This document shows, piece after piece, positions 1 to 8,873 of a stretch of 45,277 bases of DNA. The notes under the pieces were generated by a model. That model ran no database searches. It saw nothing but the letters and a program-made list of their open reading frames with translations, and was not told the DNA's origin. Source of the stretch: Terriglobales bacterium (lineage in GTDB: Bacteria > Acidobacteriota > Terriglobia > Terriglobales > Acidobacteriaceae); assembly GCA_025451215.1 (NCBI GenBank), contig JANWKU010000162.1, positions 1 to 45,277 of the forward strand, given 5' to 3'. Numbering within the stretch: the stretch's first letter is position 1; every line of letters begins with the position of its first letter. The translations under genes were made by a program, and so were the position numbers.

Positions 1-130
1 CTACCGCGGCCTGCGCCATCGCAAGGGCCTGCCGGTTCGCGGACAGCGCACGCACACCAATGCCCGCACCCGCAAGGGTCCGCGCAAGGGGACAGTGACC
101 AATAAGAAGAAGGCCGCGTCGAAAACATAG
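1..130 (+). CDS. rpsM: 30S ribosomal protein S13, C-terminal end (5' truncated by window edge)
   Basis: Reading from base 2, 42 codons and a TAG stop encode the basic C-terminal tail of S13. It contains the family signature [20 protein letters not shown] followed by a lysine/arginine-rich end. S13 sits in the head of the small subunit and contacts the P-site tRNA and the B1 bridges to the large subunit. The gene order after it (S11, S4, RNA polymerase alpha, L17) is the conserved alpha operon, which supports the call. The start lies outside the window. Confidence 0.95.
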   Translation, partial: YRGLRHRKGLPVRGQRTHTNARTRKGPRKGTVTNKKKAASKT

Positions 131-138
131 AATCAGTT

Positions 139-194
139 GTTGGTCATCGGTCATGGGTAGTTAGCCAACGACCAAAGACCAACGGCCAAGGACA
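139..194 (+). repeat. 7-bp-periodic palindromic repeat, rpsM-rpsK spacer
   Basis: Eight consecutive 7-bp units fill this spacer. The first half follows the pattern GTTGGTC and its variants. The second half follows AACGACC or AAAGACC, which is the same heptamer in the opposite orientation, so the transcript can fold back on itself. The repeat ends 8 bases before the rpsK start. Comparable blocks occupy the next three spacers of the operon. Confidence 0.8.
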
Positions 195-202
195 GAGTTT
201 TT

Positions 203-637
203 ATGGCAAAACCAGTAGCAGCACCGGGCGGCGCGGCCGCACCGGAGAAAAAAGGCAAGAAAAAGACCTTCAAGAAGAAGGAACGCAAACACGTTCCATT
301 CGGGATCGTCCACATTCAGGCCTCATTCAACAACACGATTGTCACCATCGCCGATCCCGCTGGGAATGTGCTCTCCTGGAAGAGCTCCGGCTCTCTGGGT
401 TTCCGTGGATCGCGCAAAGGCACGCCATTCGCCGCGCAGCAGGCCGCGACCAACGCCGCTAACCTGGCGCGTGATCACGGCGTGCGCACCGTCGAAGTCA
501 GGGTCAGCGGTCCGGGCTCCGGGCGTGAATCGGCCATCCGTGCATTGGCCGCCGCGGGAATTGAAGTCCGCTCGATCCGTGATTCGACCCCGATTCCGCA
601 CAACGGTTGCCGTCCGCCGAAGCGCCGTAGAGTGTAA
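203..637 (+). CDS. rpsK: 30S ribosomal protein S11
   Basis: This 144-residue protein is a component of the small-subunit platform that contacts 16S rRNA near the Shine-Dalgarno helix. The S11 fold is clear from residue 30 onward: [20 protein letters not shown], then a [14 protein letters not shown] stretch, [23 protein letters not shown], and the C-terminal signature [18 protein letters not shown]. The first 28 residues are an Ala/Pro/Lys-rich extension that makes it longer than the usual roughly 129 residues. ATG at 203 follows only a weak ribosome-binding sequence (AAGGACAG). It is the second gene of the alpha operon segment seen here. Confidence 0.97.
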   Translation: MAKPVAAPGGAAAPEKKGKKKTFKKKERKHVPFGIVHIQASFNNTIVTIADPAGNVLSWKSSGSLGFRGSRKGTPFAAQQAATNAANLARDHGVRTVEVRVSGPGSGRESAIRALAAAGIEVRSIRDSTPIPHNGCRPPKRRRV

Positions 638-647
638 GAAAACCGTC

Positions 648-710
648 GTTGGTCATTGGTCGTTCGCTATTGGCCAACGACCAAGAGCCAACGACCAAAG
701 ACCAAAGACC
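648..710 (+). repeat. 7-bp-periodic palindromic repeat, rpsK-rpsD spacer
   Basis: Nine 7-bp units in perfect phase. Four are of the GTTGGTC/ATTGGTC type, and five are in the inverse orientation (AACGACC, AAAGACC, with one AAGAGCC). The block begins 10 bases after the rpsK stop and ends about 60 bases before the strong ribosome-binding site of rpsD. As RNA it would form one long imperfect hairpin. Confidence 0.8.
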
Positions 711-784
711 GAAACACTGATTTTTGCCCAGGACGAAGGGTGAAGCCAAACCCGTAAACTGGACATCTACTAAGGAGAAGAAAC

Positions 785-1414
785 TTGGCCCGTTATACCG
801 ATCCCGTCTGCCGTTTATGCCGCCGCGAGGGCATGAAGCTGTTCCTCAAAGGCACCAAATGCTTCAGCGATAAATGTCCTATTGAGAAACGCAACTTTGC
901 TCCTGGCCAGCATGGCAAGGACCGCAAAACCAAAATCGTGGGCTACGGCCTGCAACTGCGCGAAAAGCAGAAAGCCAAGCGCATGTACTTCACCCAGGAA
1001 GGCCAGTTCCGCAGCTACTTCGAAAAAGCTGCGCGTTCCAAGGGCGTCACCGGTGAAATTCTGTTGCAACAGTTGGAGCGCCGCCTCGACAGCGTGGTGC
1101 ATCGCCTCGGCTTCGGCATCTCGCGCCGCCAATCGCGCCAGTTGGTGCGCCACGGACACATCCAGGTGAACGGCAAGAAGGTCAACATTCCTTCTTATCA
1201 GGTCAGCGTCGGTGAAGAGATTGCCATTCGCGACGGCAGCCGCAATCTGCCGATTCTCGAATCATCCAAGGAATTCGCCAGCCATCAGAACGCGCCGAAC
1301 TGGCTGGAAATTGACCGGGACAATTTTAAAGGCCGCGTGCTGGCATTGCCAAAACGCGAAGACATTCAATTGCCGGTCAACGAACAGCTGATCGTAGAAC
1401 TGTATAGCAAGTAA
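785..1414 (+). CDS. rpsD: 30S ribosomal protein S4 (TTG start)
   Basis: This 209-residue protein is the primary 16S-binding protein that nucleates assembly of the 30S body, and in many bacteria it is the translational repressor of this operon. The N-terminus has a C-x2-C-x13-C-x4-C zinc-binding pattern (Cys9, 12, 26, 31), so it is a zinc-carrying (C+) S4. The S4 RNA-binding domain is at about residues 98-160 ([20 protein letters not shown]). The start codon is TTG at 785, chosen because a strong AAGGAGA site lies 7 bases upstream and the next residues match S4 ([15 protein letters not shown]). Confidence 0.96.
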   Translation: MARYTDPVCRLCRREGMKLFLKGTKCFSDKCPIEKRNFAPGQHGKDRKTKIVGYGLQLREKQKAKRMYFTQEGQFRSYFEKAARSKGVTGEILLQQLERRLDSVVHRLGFGISRRQSRQLVRHGHIQVNGKKVNIPSYQVSVGEEIAIRDGSRNLPILESSKEFASHQNAPNWLEIDRDNFKGRVLALPKREDIQLPVNEQLIVELYSK

Positions 1415-1421
1415 TTTTGTC

Positions 1422-1491
1422 GTTGGCTGTTGGTCTTTGGTCGTTGGCAAAATCGCAACTGCCAAGGGCCAACGACGAAAGACCAACGACG
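1422..1491 (+). repeat. 7-bp-periodic palindromic repeat, rpsD-rpoA spacer
   Basis: Ten 7-bp units in phase. The first four are GTTGGTC-like, and the last five are the inverse AACGACG/AAAGACC-like units, with a spacer unit between them. The arrangement is the same as in the two preceding spacers, but the exact sequences differ, so the spacers are not simple copies of one another. A further 108 bases separate the block from rpoA. Confidence 0.8.
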
Positions 1492-1599
1492 GTTTTTAGG
1501 TCCATTTTCGTGCCAGAACAGCCTGTGATTCACATTTGACTGGAACCCCGGACCGGTTCCAGAAGTGAATCCTGAGCCAAACGGCCGAAGGAGAAACAA

Positions 1600-2634
1600 A
1601 TGCTTTGGAGAGGTTTTCAAAAACCGAAACGTCTTGCAGTTGATACTTCCTCTTTAACCGACAAGTACGGCATCTTCTGGGCCCAGCCTTTTGAACGCGG
1701 CTTCGGCACCACCGTGGGCAACGCACTTCGCCGCGTGCTGCTTTCATCCATCGAAGGCGCGGCTGTTACCGCGGTTAAGATCGAAGGCGTGCTGCACGAG
1801 TTCCAATCAATTCCCGGCGTGGTTGAAGATGCTACCGACATCATCCTGAACATGAAGCAGGTCCCGTTCAAGTTGAGCGGTGATGCGCCCAAGGCCATCT
1901 ACCTGCGCGCCGATCAGCCCGGAGTTGTCACCAGCGGCATGATCGAAGCCGACGGCGACGTCGAAATCCTCGACAAGGACGTTTACATCGCCACCGTCAG
2001 CGAAGGTGGCAAGCTGGACATGGAAATGCGTTTAAAGCGCGGTCGTGGATACGTCTCCGCCGATAAGAACTTCGACGAAGACCTCGGCATCGGCTTCATT
2101 CCTATTGACTCGGTCCATTCGCCGGTTCGCAAGGTGAATTACACGGTCGAAGCAGCCCGTCTCGGTCAGATCACCGACTACGACAAGTTGACCATCGAAG
2201 TCTGGACCAACGGCTCCATTCTTCCCGCTGACTCGATCGGTCTTGCCGCGAAGCTGCTCAAAGACCACATGAACATCTTCATCAACTTCGAGGAAGATAT
2301 CGAAACCTCCTCGTCGTCGGAAGAGCGCAAGCCCGAAATCAAGAACGAGAACCTCAACCGTTCCGTCGAAGAGCTTGAACTTTCCGTGCGCAGCTACAAC
2401 TGCCTGAAGAACGCGAACATTCAAACCATCGGAGAGCTCGTCCAGAAGACCGAAGCCGAAATGCTCAAGACCAAAAATTTCGGCCGCAAGTCGCTGAACG
2501 AAATCAAAGAAATTCTTTCTTCGATGGGGCTGAGCCTGGGTATGAAGATTGACGAGCACGGCAATGCCGTGCCCGGACCGACCTCCAACCAGATTCTGCC
2601 GGCGTCAGCCTACGGGCCGGACGATAACTTCTAG
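1600..2634 (+). CDS. rpoA: DNA-directed RNA polymerase subunit alpha
   Basis: The 344-residue alpha subunit initiates RNA polymerase assembly as a dimer and binds promoter UP elements and activators. The N-terminal assembly domain covers about residues 10-235 ([19 protein letters not shown] is the classic dimerisation motif). An acidic linker follows at about 236-255. The C-terminal domain at about 262-325 carries the helix-hairpin-helix segment [20 protein letters not shown] followed by [18 protein letters not shown] at 1600 has an AAGGAGA site 6 bases upstream. Length is slightly above the common 315-340, because of a short C-terminal tail. Confidence 0.98.
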   Translation: MLWRGFQKPKRLAVDTSSLTDKYGIFWAQPFERGFGTTVGNALRRVLLSSIEGAAVTAVKIEGVLHEFQSIPGVVEDATDIILNMKQVPFKLSGDAPKAIYLRADQPGVVTSGMIEADGDVEILDKDVYIATVSEGGKLDMEMRLKRGRGYVSADKNFDEDLGIGFIPIDSVHSPVRKVNYTVEAARLGQITDYDKLTIEVWTNGSILPADSIGLAAKLLKDHMNIFINFEEDIETSSSSEERKPEIKNENLNRSVEELELSVRSYNCLKNANIQTIGELVQKTEAEMLKTKNFGRKSLNEIKEILSSMGLSLGMKIDEHGNAVPGPTSNQILPASAYGPDDNF

Positions 2635-2723
2635 TTGCCAGTGATCAAGCGGCCGGTGGTTAGCAAAACCAATCACTGGCCGCAAAATAACTGACAACCG
2701 ATAACAGGCAACTGAGAACTGAC
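2634..2723 (+). repeat. 7-bp-periodic repeat, rpoA-rplQ spacer (divergent version)
   Basis: The spacer has the same 7-bp phase but a different unit. Five AACTGAC-like heptamers run from 2689 to 2723. They are preceded by an imperfect inverted repeat in which a GTTGCCAGTGATCA-like arm faces CCAATCACTGGCC. The rplQ start follows 14 bases after the last unit. The change in unit sequence with retained period suggests that spacing, not exact sequence, is conserved. Confidence 0.6.
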
Positions 2724-2737
2724 TAAGGATAATTTCC

Positions 2738-3223
2738 ATGCGTCACAAAGTAGCTGGATACAAACTAGGACGTACCACCGCCCACCGCCGCTCGTTGCTG
2801 CGGAACATGACCACCTCTCTGATTATGGAAGAGCGGGTCGAAACCACCGTGACCAAGGCCAAGGCGCTTCGTCCCACGGTCGAGAAGATGATCACGCTCG
2901 GCAAGCGTGGCGACCTCGCCGCCCGCCGCCAGGCGTCCTCGTTCATTAAAGGACGCGAAGCGCTCACCAAGCTGTTCGACACCATCGGACCGCGTTTCGG
3001 CGACCGCAACGGTGGCTACGTGCGCATCGTCCGCACCGGATGGCGCAAGGGCGACGGCACCGAAACCGCCTTCATCGAGCTTCTGGGCAGCGAAAAAATG
3101 CAGGAAGAAAAGCGCGAGAAACGCGCCGAAATCCGCTCCAAGCGCGCCGCCGAAGCCAAGAAAGCCATGGACGAAGCGGAAGCGCAGCAGAATAAAGAAG
3201 GCGAGAGCGAAGCCGAGAAATAA
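2738..3223 (+). CDS. rplQ: 50S ribosomal protein L17
   Basis: This 161-residue large-subunit protein lies near the exit of the polypeptide tunnel. The family core is at residues 1-118: [20 protein letters not shown], then [24 protein letters not shown], and a basic central part ending [11 protein letters not shown]. Residues about 120-161 are a highly charged Lys/Glu/Arg/Ala-rich tail absent from the E. coli protein and probably helical or disordered. It is the last gene of the alpha operon and is followed directly by a strong terminator. ATG at 2738 follows AAGGATAATTTCC. Confidence 0.97.
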   Translation: MRHKVAGYKLGRTTAHRRSLLRNMTTSLIMEERVETTVTKAKALRPTVEKMITLGKRGDLAARRQASSFIKGREALTKLFDTIGPRFGDRNGGYVRIVRTGWRKGDGTETAFIELLGSEKMQEEKREKRAEIRSKRAAEAKKAMDEAEAQQNKEGESEAEK

Positions 3224-3244
3224 AGGCTTGGCTTTTAAATGTTA

Positions 3245-3277
3245 ACGGCACGGCGCCAGCCGTGCCGTTTTGTTTTT
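3245..3277 (+). terminator. Rho-independent terminator of the alpha operon
   Basis: A perfect 10-bp stem (ACGGCACGGC / GCCGTGCCGT) with a 4-base loop GCCA is followed by TTTGTTTTT. It lies 22 bases after the rplQ stop. It overlaps the upstream part of the open frame of the next gene, which argues that the next gene starts further downstream at 3356. Confidence 0.95.
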
Positions 3278-3355
3278 GCCGCACTCGTACATGTCCCTTG
3301 GCAACTGACCGGGGTAATCTTGTTGGCTTGGCAATGCCCAACTAGACTCGCCAGC

Positions 3356-3847
3356 ATGGGGTTTTCCCGCACACAAATCTATATTGCCGCGGGCGCGGGC
3401 TTTCTGCTCCTGTTTGTTTTCTTTGGATATTTGAGCTGGCTGAACAGCCAGCCCCCTGTACTTTCCCGCTCGGCGGAAAGCGATCCGCTCTCCGGGGTCC
3501 CCAACTCTATCTCACTCAATCCTTTGCGTGACCGTTCTTCGGAGCGCTCCGCCACCGAATTCATCCGCGGCCTGCGCGATGGCAAGTGTGACGAGCAACT
3601 GGCCGCCTGGAAAAAAGACTACCGCAAAAAATACGAGGCCTTCGTCTGCGGCTCTGAGGCCCAGCATCCGCTGATCGCCTGGAAGCTGGCCAACTGGACC
3701 GACGATCCGCCGCGGCGCTACCTGGAGTATCGCGCCAAACGCCTGAGCGCCCCCGGAGAAAGTGATTCCTCCACCGGCCTTTTTACCCTGACGCTTGAAA
3801 ATCAGGCTGGCGAGTGGACTGTCATCAAATACGCTCCGCTGTACTAA
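3356..3847 (+). CDS. Membrane-anchored hypothetical protein
   Basis: This 163-residue protein is not a family I can name. Residues about 7-27 form one hydrophobic segment (IYIAAGAGFLLLFVFFGYLSW), consistent with an N-terminal membrane anchor. The rest is polar and would face outside the cytoplasm. The remainder contains two cysteines (DGKCDEQL and FVCGSEAQ) and a beta-like end (GLFTLTLENQAGEWTVIKYAPLY) resembling small NTF2-like or DUF domains, but I cannot confirm this. The frame is open from 3239, but that stretch overlaps the operon terminator, so ATG at 3356 is preferred. It stands alone, facing a gene on the other strand. Confidence 0.65.
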   Translation: MGFSRTQIYIAAGAGFLLLFVFFGYLSWLNSQPPVLSRSAESDPLSGVPNSISLNPLRDRSSERSATEFIRGLRDGKCDEQLAAWKKDYRKKYEAFVCGSEAQHPLIAWKLANWTDDPPRRYLEYRAKRLSAPGESDSSTGLFTLTLENQAGEWTVIKYAPLY

Positions 3848-3868
3848 GCCTCAAACAGAAGTTCTTCA

Positions 3869-4369
3869 TTAGTGTCCGCCGCTGGTTCCTATGGGAGTTG
3901 CGCGTGCAACCAGCCCTTTCATGTCCTCCATGATGCTGGTCATAGCCAGATCAAAGTTTTTTTCGCGGTTAGCGGCCATCGCGGCGCTCTGAATAGGTTC
4001 TGAAGATACCCAGAGCACCACATGGGTCTCGCGGTCCGTGATCACCACTTGAAAATTGGGAACACAAGAGCTTATTTCAAAGATCAAATCCGCGTCTCCT
4101 GGAGCAGGTACAAGTTCATAGCGTCCCCAATCCTTCATCCCCGCATAAAACTGGTTGTAACAACGGTCCGCCCCTCCGTTGAGCATGGTATTAGGATACG
4201 TGCTGCTCTCGCCCGCGGCATTGGAGATGAATACTTTTTTCGCCGTGGCAATCTCCGCGGGTACCGGCGCATCGGGCGGCAGCTTCACATTTTGTCCGAA
4301 CACAACTGGCGTGACTAATAAAAAGAGCGCTGCAATAAGCGAAATAACCGCCGTTTTATCTGTTCGCAT
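3869..4369 (-). CDS. Secreted hypothetical protein
   Basis: The 166-residue product has a clear signal peptide (residues 1-25, ending PVVFGQ), so it is probably periplasmic. The mature part contains a segment KKVFISNAAGESSTYPNTML, a GRYELVPAPGDADLIFEISS stretch, and VVITDRETHVVLWVSSEPIQ. This pattern resembles proteins that report or bind at the envelope, but I do not recognise a characterised family. Two cysteines (in DRCYNQF and SSCVPN) could form a disulfide. It converges on the preceding gene with a 21-base gap and is transcribed away from the MFS gene. Confidence 0.7.
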   Translation of the reverse strand: MRTDKTAVISLIAALFLLVTPVVFGQNVKLPPDAPVPAEIATAKKVFISNAAGESSTYPNTMLNGGADRCYNQFYAGMKDWGRYELVPAPGDADLIFEISSCVPNFQVVITDRETHVVLWVSSEPIQSAAMAANREKNFDLAMTSIMEDMKGLVARATPIGTSGGH

Positions 4370-4549
4370 GGAAGGTCCTCATAACTGACGCAAGCCATTT
4401 TTTTTACCGCTTAACTGCGCGATAAATGTAACCCAGGTCTGGCAAGAACGTTTTTATGCGCCAAAGTAAAAATTCGTGGGATTTTGTCAACTTACACAAA
4501 TCCACCAAGTACGAAGCAGCCGAATTTCCCTCCATGATACAAATTTCAC

Positions 4550-5788
4550 ATGCAACTGCAGGCGCCAGAAACGGCGAATCCCAGCCGCCGGAACGTCTAC
4601 GCATTCGGCCTCACGTCGCTCTTCAACGATGTGGCCAGCGAAATGGCGTACTGGGTATTGCCTGCATTCCTGGTTTCCATCGGAGCCGGCCCGGCGCAAC
4701 TGGGTGTGATTGAAGGCATAGCCGAAAGCGTCGCCTCCTTCGTCCAACTCTTCGCCGGATACCTCACCGACCGCATCTCCCGCCGCAAACCAATCGTAGT
4801 CGGCGGCTATTTCGTCGCCAACGCCATCAAGCCACTGCTGGCGCTGGTCACATCCTGGGGGCAGGTACTTGCCATCCGCTTCGCCGACCGCTTCTCCAAA
4901 GGGATTCGCAGCGTTCCCCGCGACGTCATGGTGGCTGAATCCACGCAAAAGCTTGGCTCTGCCTATGGACTGATTCAGTCCATGGATTCCGCCGGCGCCG
5001 TGCTCGGGCCGCTGGCGGCTCTCGCTCTTCTACCTCATTATGGATTGCGCGCAGTTTTTTTGGCGGCCGCGGTTCCTGGATTGTTCTGCGTGGCGACGGC
5101 GTTTTTTGGCATTCGGGAAACAACAAAGTTCCCGCCGGCGCTCGCGCAAGCGCGAACCGCGAAACAATCGGCACCGGCACACTCCATTCTTTCTCTGCCT
5201 CCGGCCTTCTATTTTTTGGTGTGCGCTGTCACTCTTTTTTCGTTGGGAAATTCCAGCGATATGTTCCTGGTCCTTCGCGCGGGAAACATCGGCATTGCGG
5301 CCACCCGCGCGCCTTTGCTGGGACTGGTATTCAATGTGATTTACACGCTTTTCTCCTGGCCCGCAGGCATCCTTAGTGACAGGATTTCGCGCCGCGCTAT
5401 TGCCGCCGCCGGCTACGTGGTGTTTTCCGCTGTGTACTTCGTCTTTGGACTCGCCCCTTCGCAGTTGGCTATCTGGCTGGCAATGGGCTCGTATGGCTTG
5501 TTCTATGCGCTTACCAATCCGGTGCTCAAGTCGCTCGTGGTGTCCTCCGTGCCCGCGGAAATCCGCGGACGCGCCCTGGGAATTTATGCGTTCGTTACCA
5601 GCAGCGCGATCCTTCTGGCCAGTATTCTTGCGGGAGAACTATGGAAGTATTTTGGAGCGCGCGTGCCGTTCTTCCTGTCGGCGGCATTGGCGCTCACTGC
5701 TGCGGTGTTATTGCTTTTGTCGGGAATCAGACCGTTGCGGTCTGCGCCGGTTTTCGACGGAAACGGAACCACAGGAACAGCGCAATAA
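4550..5788 (+). CDS. Major facilitator superfamily transporter
   Basis: This 412-residue protein has about 12 hydrophobic segments in two halves. The first half contains the MFS loop signature between helices 2 and 3 (GYLTDRISRRKPIVVGG, about residues 72-88), and the same motif recurs in the second half (GILSDRISRRAIAAAGY). It begins SLFNDVASEMAYWVLPAFL, typical of uncharacterised bacterial MFS efflux-type permeases. The substrate cannot be read from the sequence. ATG at 4550 lacks a strong ribosome-binding site. The 3' end overlaps the end of the convergent vanZ-like gene by 62 bases. Confidence 0.88.
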   Translation: MQLQAPETANPSRRNVYAFGLTSLFNDVASEMAYWVLPAFLVSIGAGPAQLGVIEGIAESVASFVQLFAGYLTDRISRRKPIVVGGYFVANAIKPLLALVTSWGQVLAIRFADRFSKGIRSVPRDVMVAESTQKLGSAYGLIQSMDSAGAVLGPLAALALLPHYGLRAVFLAAAVPGLFCVATAFFGIRETTKFPPALAQARTAKQSAPAHSILSLPPAFYFLVCAVTLFSLGNSSDMFLVLRAGNIGIAATRAPLLGLVFNVIYTLFSWPAGILSDRISRRAIAAAGYVVFSAVYFVFGLAPSQLAIWLAMGSYGLFYALTNPVLKSLVVSSVPAEIRGRALGIYAFVTSSAILLASILAGELWKYFGARVPFFLSAALALTAAVLLLLSGIRPLRSAPVFDGNGTTGTAQ

Positions 5789-6248
5789 CAACCTGCGCCG
5801 TAAACGCCGCTGAACTGTCCAGCAGTACATCGTGAATTGTCCCGGTGCGCGAGGGCAAGAATGTCTGGTGCCATTCATCCATGCTGGCCACGAATGCCGA
5901 CATCAGGAAGGCAATCGCCGCCCATCGGGTGGTCCAGTAGCGCGCGCTTGGCAACGTCGCCCGCCAGGCGCGAAAGAGCAGCAGGCTCAGAATAAAATAT
6001 CCCACAAAATGCCCGGTCTTTCGCAGATAAGCGTGGAAAGGTGAAAACGTCTTCACGCTGATTCCAAATAGAAAATGCAAAAGAGGATAAAGATAATGAC
6101 TGGTATTGTCAGATGACAAATAATTTGTGGACTCGAATACGATAATCCCAATCCACAGGCCCGCCGCTATCCATACTTTCAGGACATGGTTTCGACGGGA
6201 CTGCGAAGGTGGCTCTTTTGCCACCGCGGAAGAAACATGGCGATTCAA
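5727..6248 (-). CDS. VanZ-like family membrane protein
   Basis: The 173-residue protein has four predicted membrane segments and the VanZ family hallmarks: WIGIIVFESTNYLS, RKTGHFVGYFILSLLLFRAW, and DEWHQTFLPSRTGTIHDVLLDSSAA. In Enterococcus VanZ gives low-level teicoplanin resistance. In most bacteria the role of these proteins is unknown. It uses a TTG start 9 bases after the guaB stop, so it is probably cotranscribed with guaB. A GGGAG site lies about 12 bases upstream. The C-terminal coding end overlaps the convergent MFS gene. Confidence 0.85.
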   Translation of the reverse strand: MNRHVSSAVAKEPPSQSRRNHVLKVWIAAGLWIGIIVFESTNYLSSDNTSHYLYPLLHFLFGISVKTFSPFHAYLRKTGHFVGYFILSLLLFRAWRATLPSARYWTTRWAAIAFLMSAFVASMDEWHQTFLPSRTGTIHDVLLDSSAAFTAQVVIALFLWFRFRRKPAQTATV

Positions 6249-6257
6249 ATTGTCGGT

Positions 6258-7760
6258 TTACTCCCGCGCGTAATTTGGTGCTTCCCGGGTAATCACGACG
6301 TCGTGCACATGGCTCTCGCGCAGGCCCGCCGTGCTGATGCGCACGAAGCGCGTTTTTTGCAGCAGATCAGGAATCGTCGAGCAACCGCAATACCCCATGC
6401 CCGACTTCAATCCGCCCACCATCTGGTTCAGGATCATGGAGACTGATCCGCGATAGGGCACGCGGCCCTCAATTCCTTCCGGAACAAGTTTCGCCACGCG
6501 GTTTGACTCCTCTCCCGATCCGGAGATGACCGTGGAAGAGTCGTCAGGGTTCTGGAAATAACGCTCGCCGGAGCCCGAAGCCATGGCTCCAATGGATCCC
6601 ATACCGCGGTATGACTTAAATGTACGGCCCTGGTAAAGAATCAATTCACCGGGGCTTTCGTCCGTCCCCGCGAACAGCGATCCAATCATCACCGCGCTCG
6701 CGCCCGCCGCCAGCGCTTTGGTGACGTCGCCGGAAAACTTAATGCCGCCATCGGCGATGATCGGCACATTCGCATCTTTCGTCGCGCGATACGCTTCCGC
6801 GATCGCGGTCATCTGCGGAACGCCTACACCCGTCACAATGCGCGTGGTGCAGATGGAACCGGGACCAATTCCAACCTTGATGGCGTCCGCACCGCAGCGC
6901 GCTAATTCACATGCGCCATCGAACGTAGCGACATTGCCTGCGATCAAATCCACTTCCGGCAGCTTGGCCTTGATGGCCTTGATTGCTTCCAGAACTCGGT
7001 CATGATGGCCGTGCGCGCTGTCAATCGCCAGCAGATCAACCTTGTTCTTCACCATCTCCTGCGCGCGCTCCAGAAAATCACCGGTGGCGCCGACCGCCGC
7101 GCCCACCCGCAGCCGGCCATGGGAATCCTTCGCAGCATTCGGATACTTCAACTTTTTCTGAATGTCTTTGACCGTGATCAGGCCCTTGAGAACATACTTG
7201 TCGTCTACCACCAGCAGCTTTTCCACGCGATGCTCGTGCAGGATTTTCTCCGCTTCCGTCAGCGTCGTCCCCACCGGCACGGTTATCAACTTTTCCTTCG
7301 TCATCACGCTGCTGATGGGCACATCGAAACGCGATTCAAAGCGCAGATCGCGGTTGGTGAGAATCCCCACCAGCTTTCCATTCTTGGTGATCGGCACGCC
7401 TGAAATCTTGTACTTGCGCATCACTTCCAGCGCGTCAGAAACTTTCGCGTCCGGCGACATCGTCACCGGGTCCACAATCATGCCGCTCTCCGAGCGCTTT
7501 ACCTTGTCCACTTCTTCCGACTGCTGGTCAATGCTCAAATTTCGATGGATGACCCCAAGTCCGCCCTGTTGTGCCAGCGCAATCGCCATGTGCGATTCCG
7601 TCACCGTGTCCATGGCGGCGCTGATTACCGGGATATTCAACCGGATGTTGCGCGTAAGCTGGGTTTGCGTATCCGCGTATGCCGGAATCACACCCGAGTG
7701 GGCGGGCAGCAGTAACACGTCGTCAAATGTGAGCGCTTCAGGAACGGGGAAGTGAATCAT
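6258..7760 (-). CDS. guaB: Inosine-5'-monophosphate dehydrogenase
   Basis: It converts IMP to XMP with NAD+, the committed step of guanine nucleotide synthesis, in the cytoplasm. From ATG at 7760 the product is 500 residues, the usual length. The N-terminal part ([19 protein letters not shown]) and the (beta/alpha)8 barrel flank two CBS domains at about residues 93-205. The catalytic loop [11 protein letters not shown] places the active-site cysteine at about residue 304. The flap region (GSGERYFQN) and phosphate-binding [13 protein letters not shown] are intact. The frame extends to a TTG at 7805, but family alignment favours 7760. No strong ribosome-binding site is visible. Confidence 0.97.
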   Translation of the reverse strand: MIHFPVPEALTFDDVLLLPAHSGVIPAYADTQTQLTRNIRLNIPVISAAMDTVTESHMAIALAQQGGLGVIHRNLSIDQQSEEVDKVKRSESGMIVDPVTMSPDAKVSDALEVMRKYKISGVPITKNGKLVGILTNRDLRFESRFDVPISSVMTKEKLITVPVGTTLTEAEKILHEHRVEKLLVVDDKYVLKGLITVKDIQKKLKYPNAAKDSHGRLRVGAAVGATGDFLERAQEMVKNKVDLLAIDSAHGHHDRVLEAIKAIKAKLPEVDLIAGNVATFDGACELARCGADAIKVGIGPGSICTTRIVTGVGVPQMTAIAEAYRATKDANVPIIADGGIKFSGDVTKALAAGASAVMIGSLFAGTDESPGELILYQGRTFKSYRGMGSIGAMASGSGERYFQNPDDSSTVISGSGEESNRVAKLVPEGIEGRVPYRGSVSMILNQMVGGLKSGMGYCGCSTIPDLLQKTRFVRISTAGLRESHVHDVVITREAPNYARE

Positions 7761-7954
7761 ATGAGTTGGATGATCTATTCTAGAGATGGATGCGGGCAGA
7801 GGCAAATGGCCCCATGACAGCCGGGGTGAGTCAGTCTCGCGGACCGGTTAGGTATTTCTCGGAATGCTCGAACGCGCCCATTTTTAGAGCCAAAATAAGC
7901 ACTCTATTCTTGAGAATGGGATCAGCCTTAAGGAAGCTAGGAAAGGGAAGAAAG

Positions 7955-8031
<77 letters not shown>

Positions 8032-8110
8032 TCAGAGCAATTAACTATAAGAGGAATCAATTATAACAGCGGTTTTCACGGCGTAAAAGCCGCCCGTTCG
8101 CTAACTTATT

Positions 8111-8815
8111 TCAACGCCCCGTCCACTGCGGATCTTTTTCCGCGTCTACAATCTGTCCATCGCGCATATGAATCACGCGGTCGCCATAGCTGGCCGCCGC
8201 CGGATTGTGCGTGATCATCAGCACCGTCTGCCCCAATTCCTGGTTCGACTGCCGCAGCATGTTCAGCACGATTTCGGAATTTTCCGAATCAAGATTTCCC
8301 GTCGGCTCATCCGCCAGCACGATGGAAGGCTTATTGACTAATGCCCGCGCTAATGCAACCCGCTGCTGCTCTCCGCCTGACATTTCCGACGGGCGATGCT
8401 TCAGTCGCTTCGCCAGCCCAAGCAGTTCCAGAATTTTCTCCAGATATTTCTTGTCGAAACTCCCATTCGTGCCGGCAATATCGAGCGCGACATAAATGTT
8501 CGATCGCGCATCGAGCGTTGGCAGCAGATTGAATTTCTGGAATACGAAGCCGATCTTCCGCTTGCGCATCCGCGTGCGCTCCGCATCTGAAAGCTTGGAA
8601 AAATCATCGCCATCAATAACCACGCGCCCCGAAGTTGCCCGCGTAAGCCCGCCAATCAGATAAAACAACGTGGATTTCCCGCTGCCCGAAGGGCCCACTA
8701 CGCTTAGAAACTCGCCTTTTTGCGCGCTGAAGGATATCCCGCGCAGCGCAGGAACGTCGATCTTTCCAATACGATAAGTTTTGCGGAGGTCCTGCGCCTC
8801 GATGAAAGCAGCCAT
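8111..8815 (-). CDS. ABC transporter ATP-binding protein, LolD/MacB type
   Basis: The 234-residue ATPase has Walker A at residues 41-49 (GPSGSGKST), the Q-loop VFQKFNLLP, the signature MSGGEQQRVALARAL at about 145-159, Walker B with IVLADEPTGNLDS, and the H-loop MITHNP. The TGNLDSE context and short length match the LolD/MacB/FtsE group, which works with FtsX-type permeases in lipoprotein release, efflux or peptide export. No permease gene is adjacent, so its partner must be encoded elsewhere. The start at 8815 gives the usual N-terminus (MAAFIEAQDLRKTYRIG). Confidence 0.92.
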   Translation of the reverse strand: MAAFIEAQDLRKTYRIGKIDVPALRGISFSAQKGEFLSVVGPSGSGKSTLFYLIGGLTRATSGRVVIDGDDFSKLSDAERTRMRKRKIGFVFQKFNLLPTLDARSNIYVALDIAGTNGSFDKKYLEKILELLGLAKRLKHRPSEMSGGEQQRVALARALVNKPSIVLADEPTGNLDSENSEIVLNMLRQSNQELGQTVLMITHNPAAASYGDRVIHMRDGQIVDAEKDPQWTGR

Positions 8816-8873
8816 CTTTACGATATTACACTAGCGATATTAGGCTCGACGAACGGCGGGTTTCGACGATTGC

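Noticed and set aside
139-710. Possible CRISPR array in the ribosomal spacers
   Set aside because: Units are 7 bp with no unique spacers and are palindromic over the block. They are not direct repeats of 23-40 bp separated by spacers.
339-743. 134-codon frame overlapping rpsK and the following spacer
   Set aside because: It is a shadow of rpsK in another frame and runs through the heptamer repeat. No ribosome-binding site or family similarity.
8040-8110. Imperfect hairpin GCGGTTTT/AAAAGCCGC between the ABC ATPase and tRNA-Gly, considered as a terminator
   Set aside because: The stem has a bulge, and the T-rich side belongs to the stem itself. Too weak to call.
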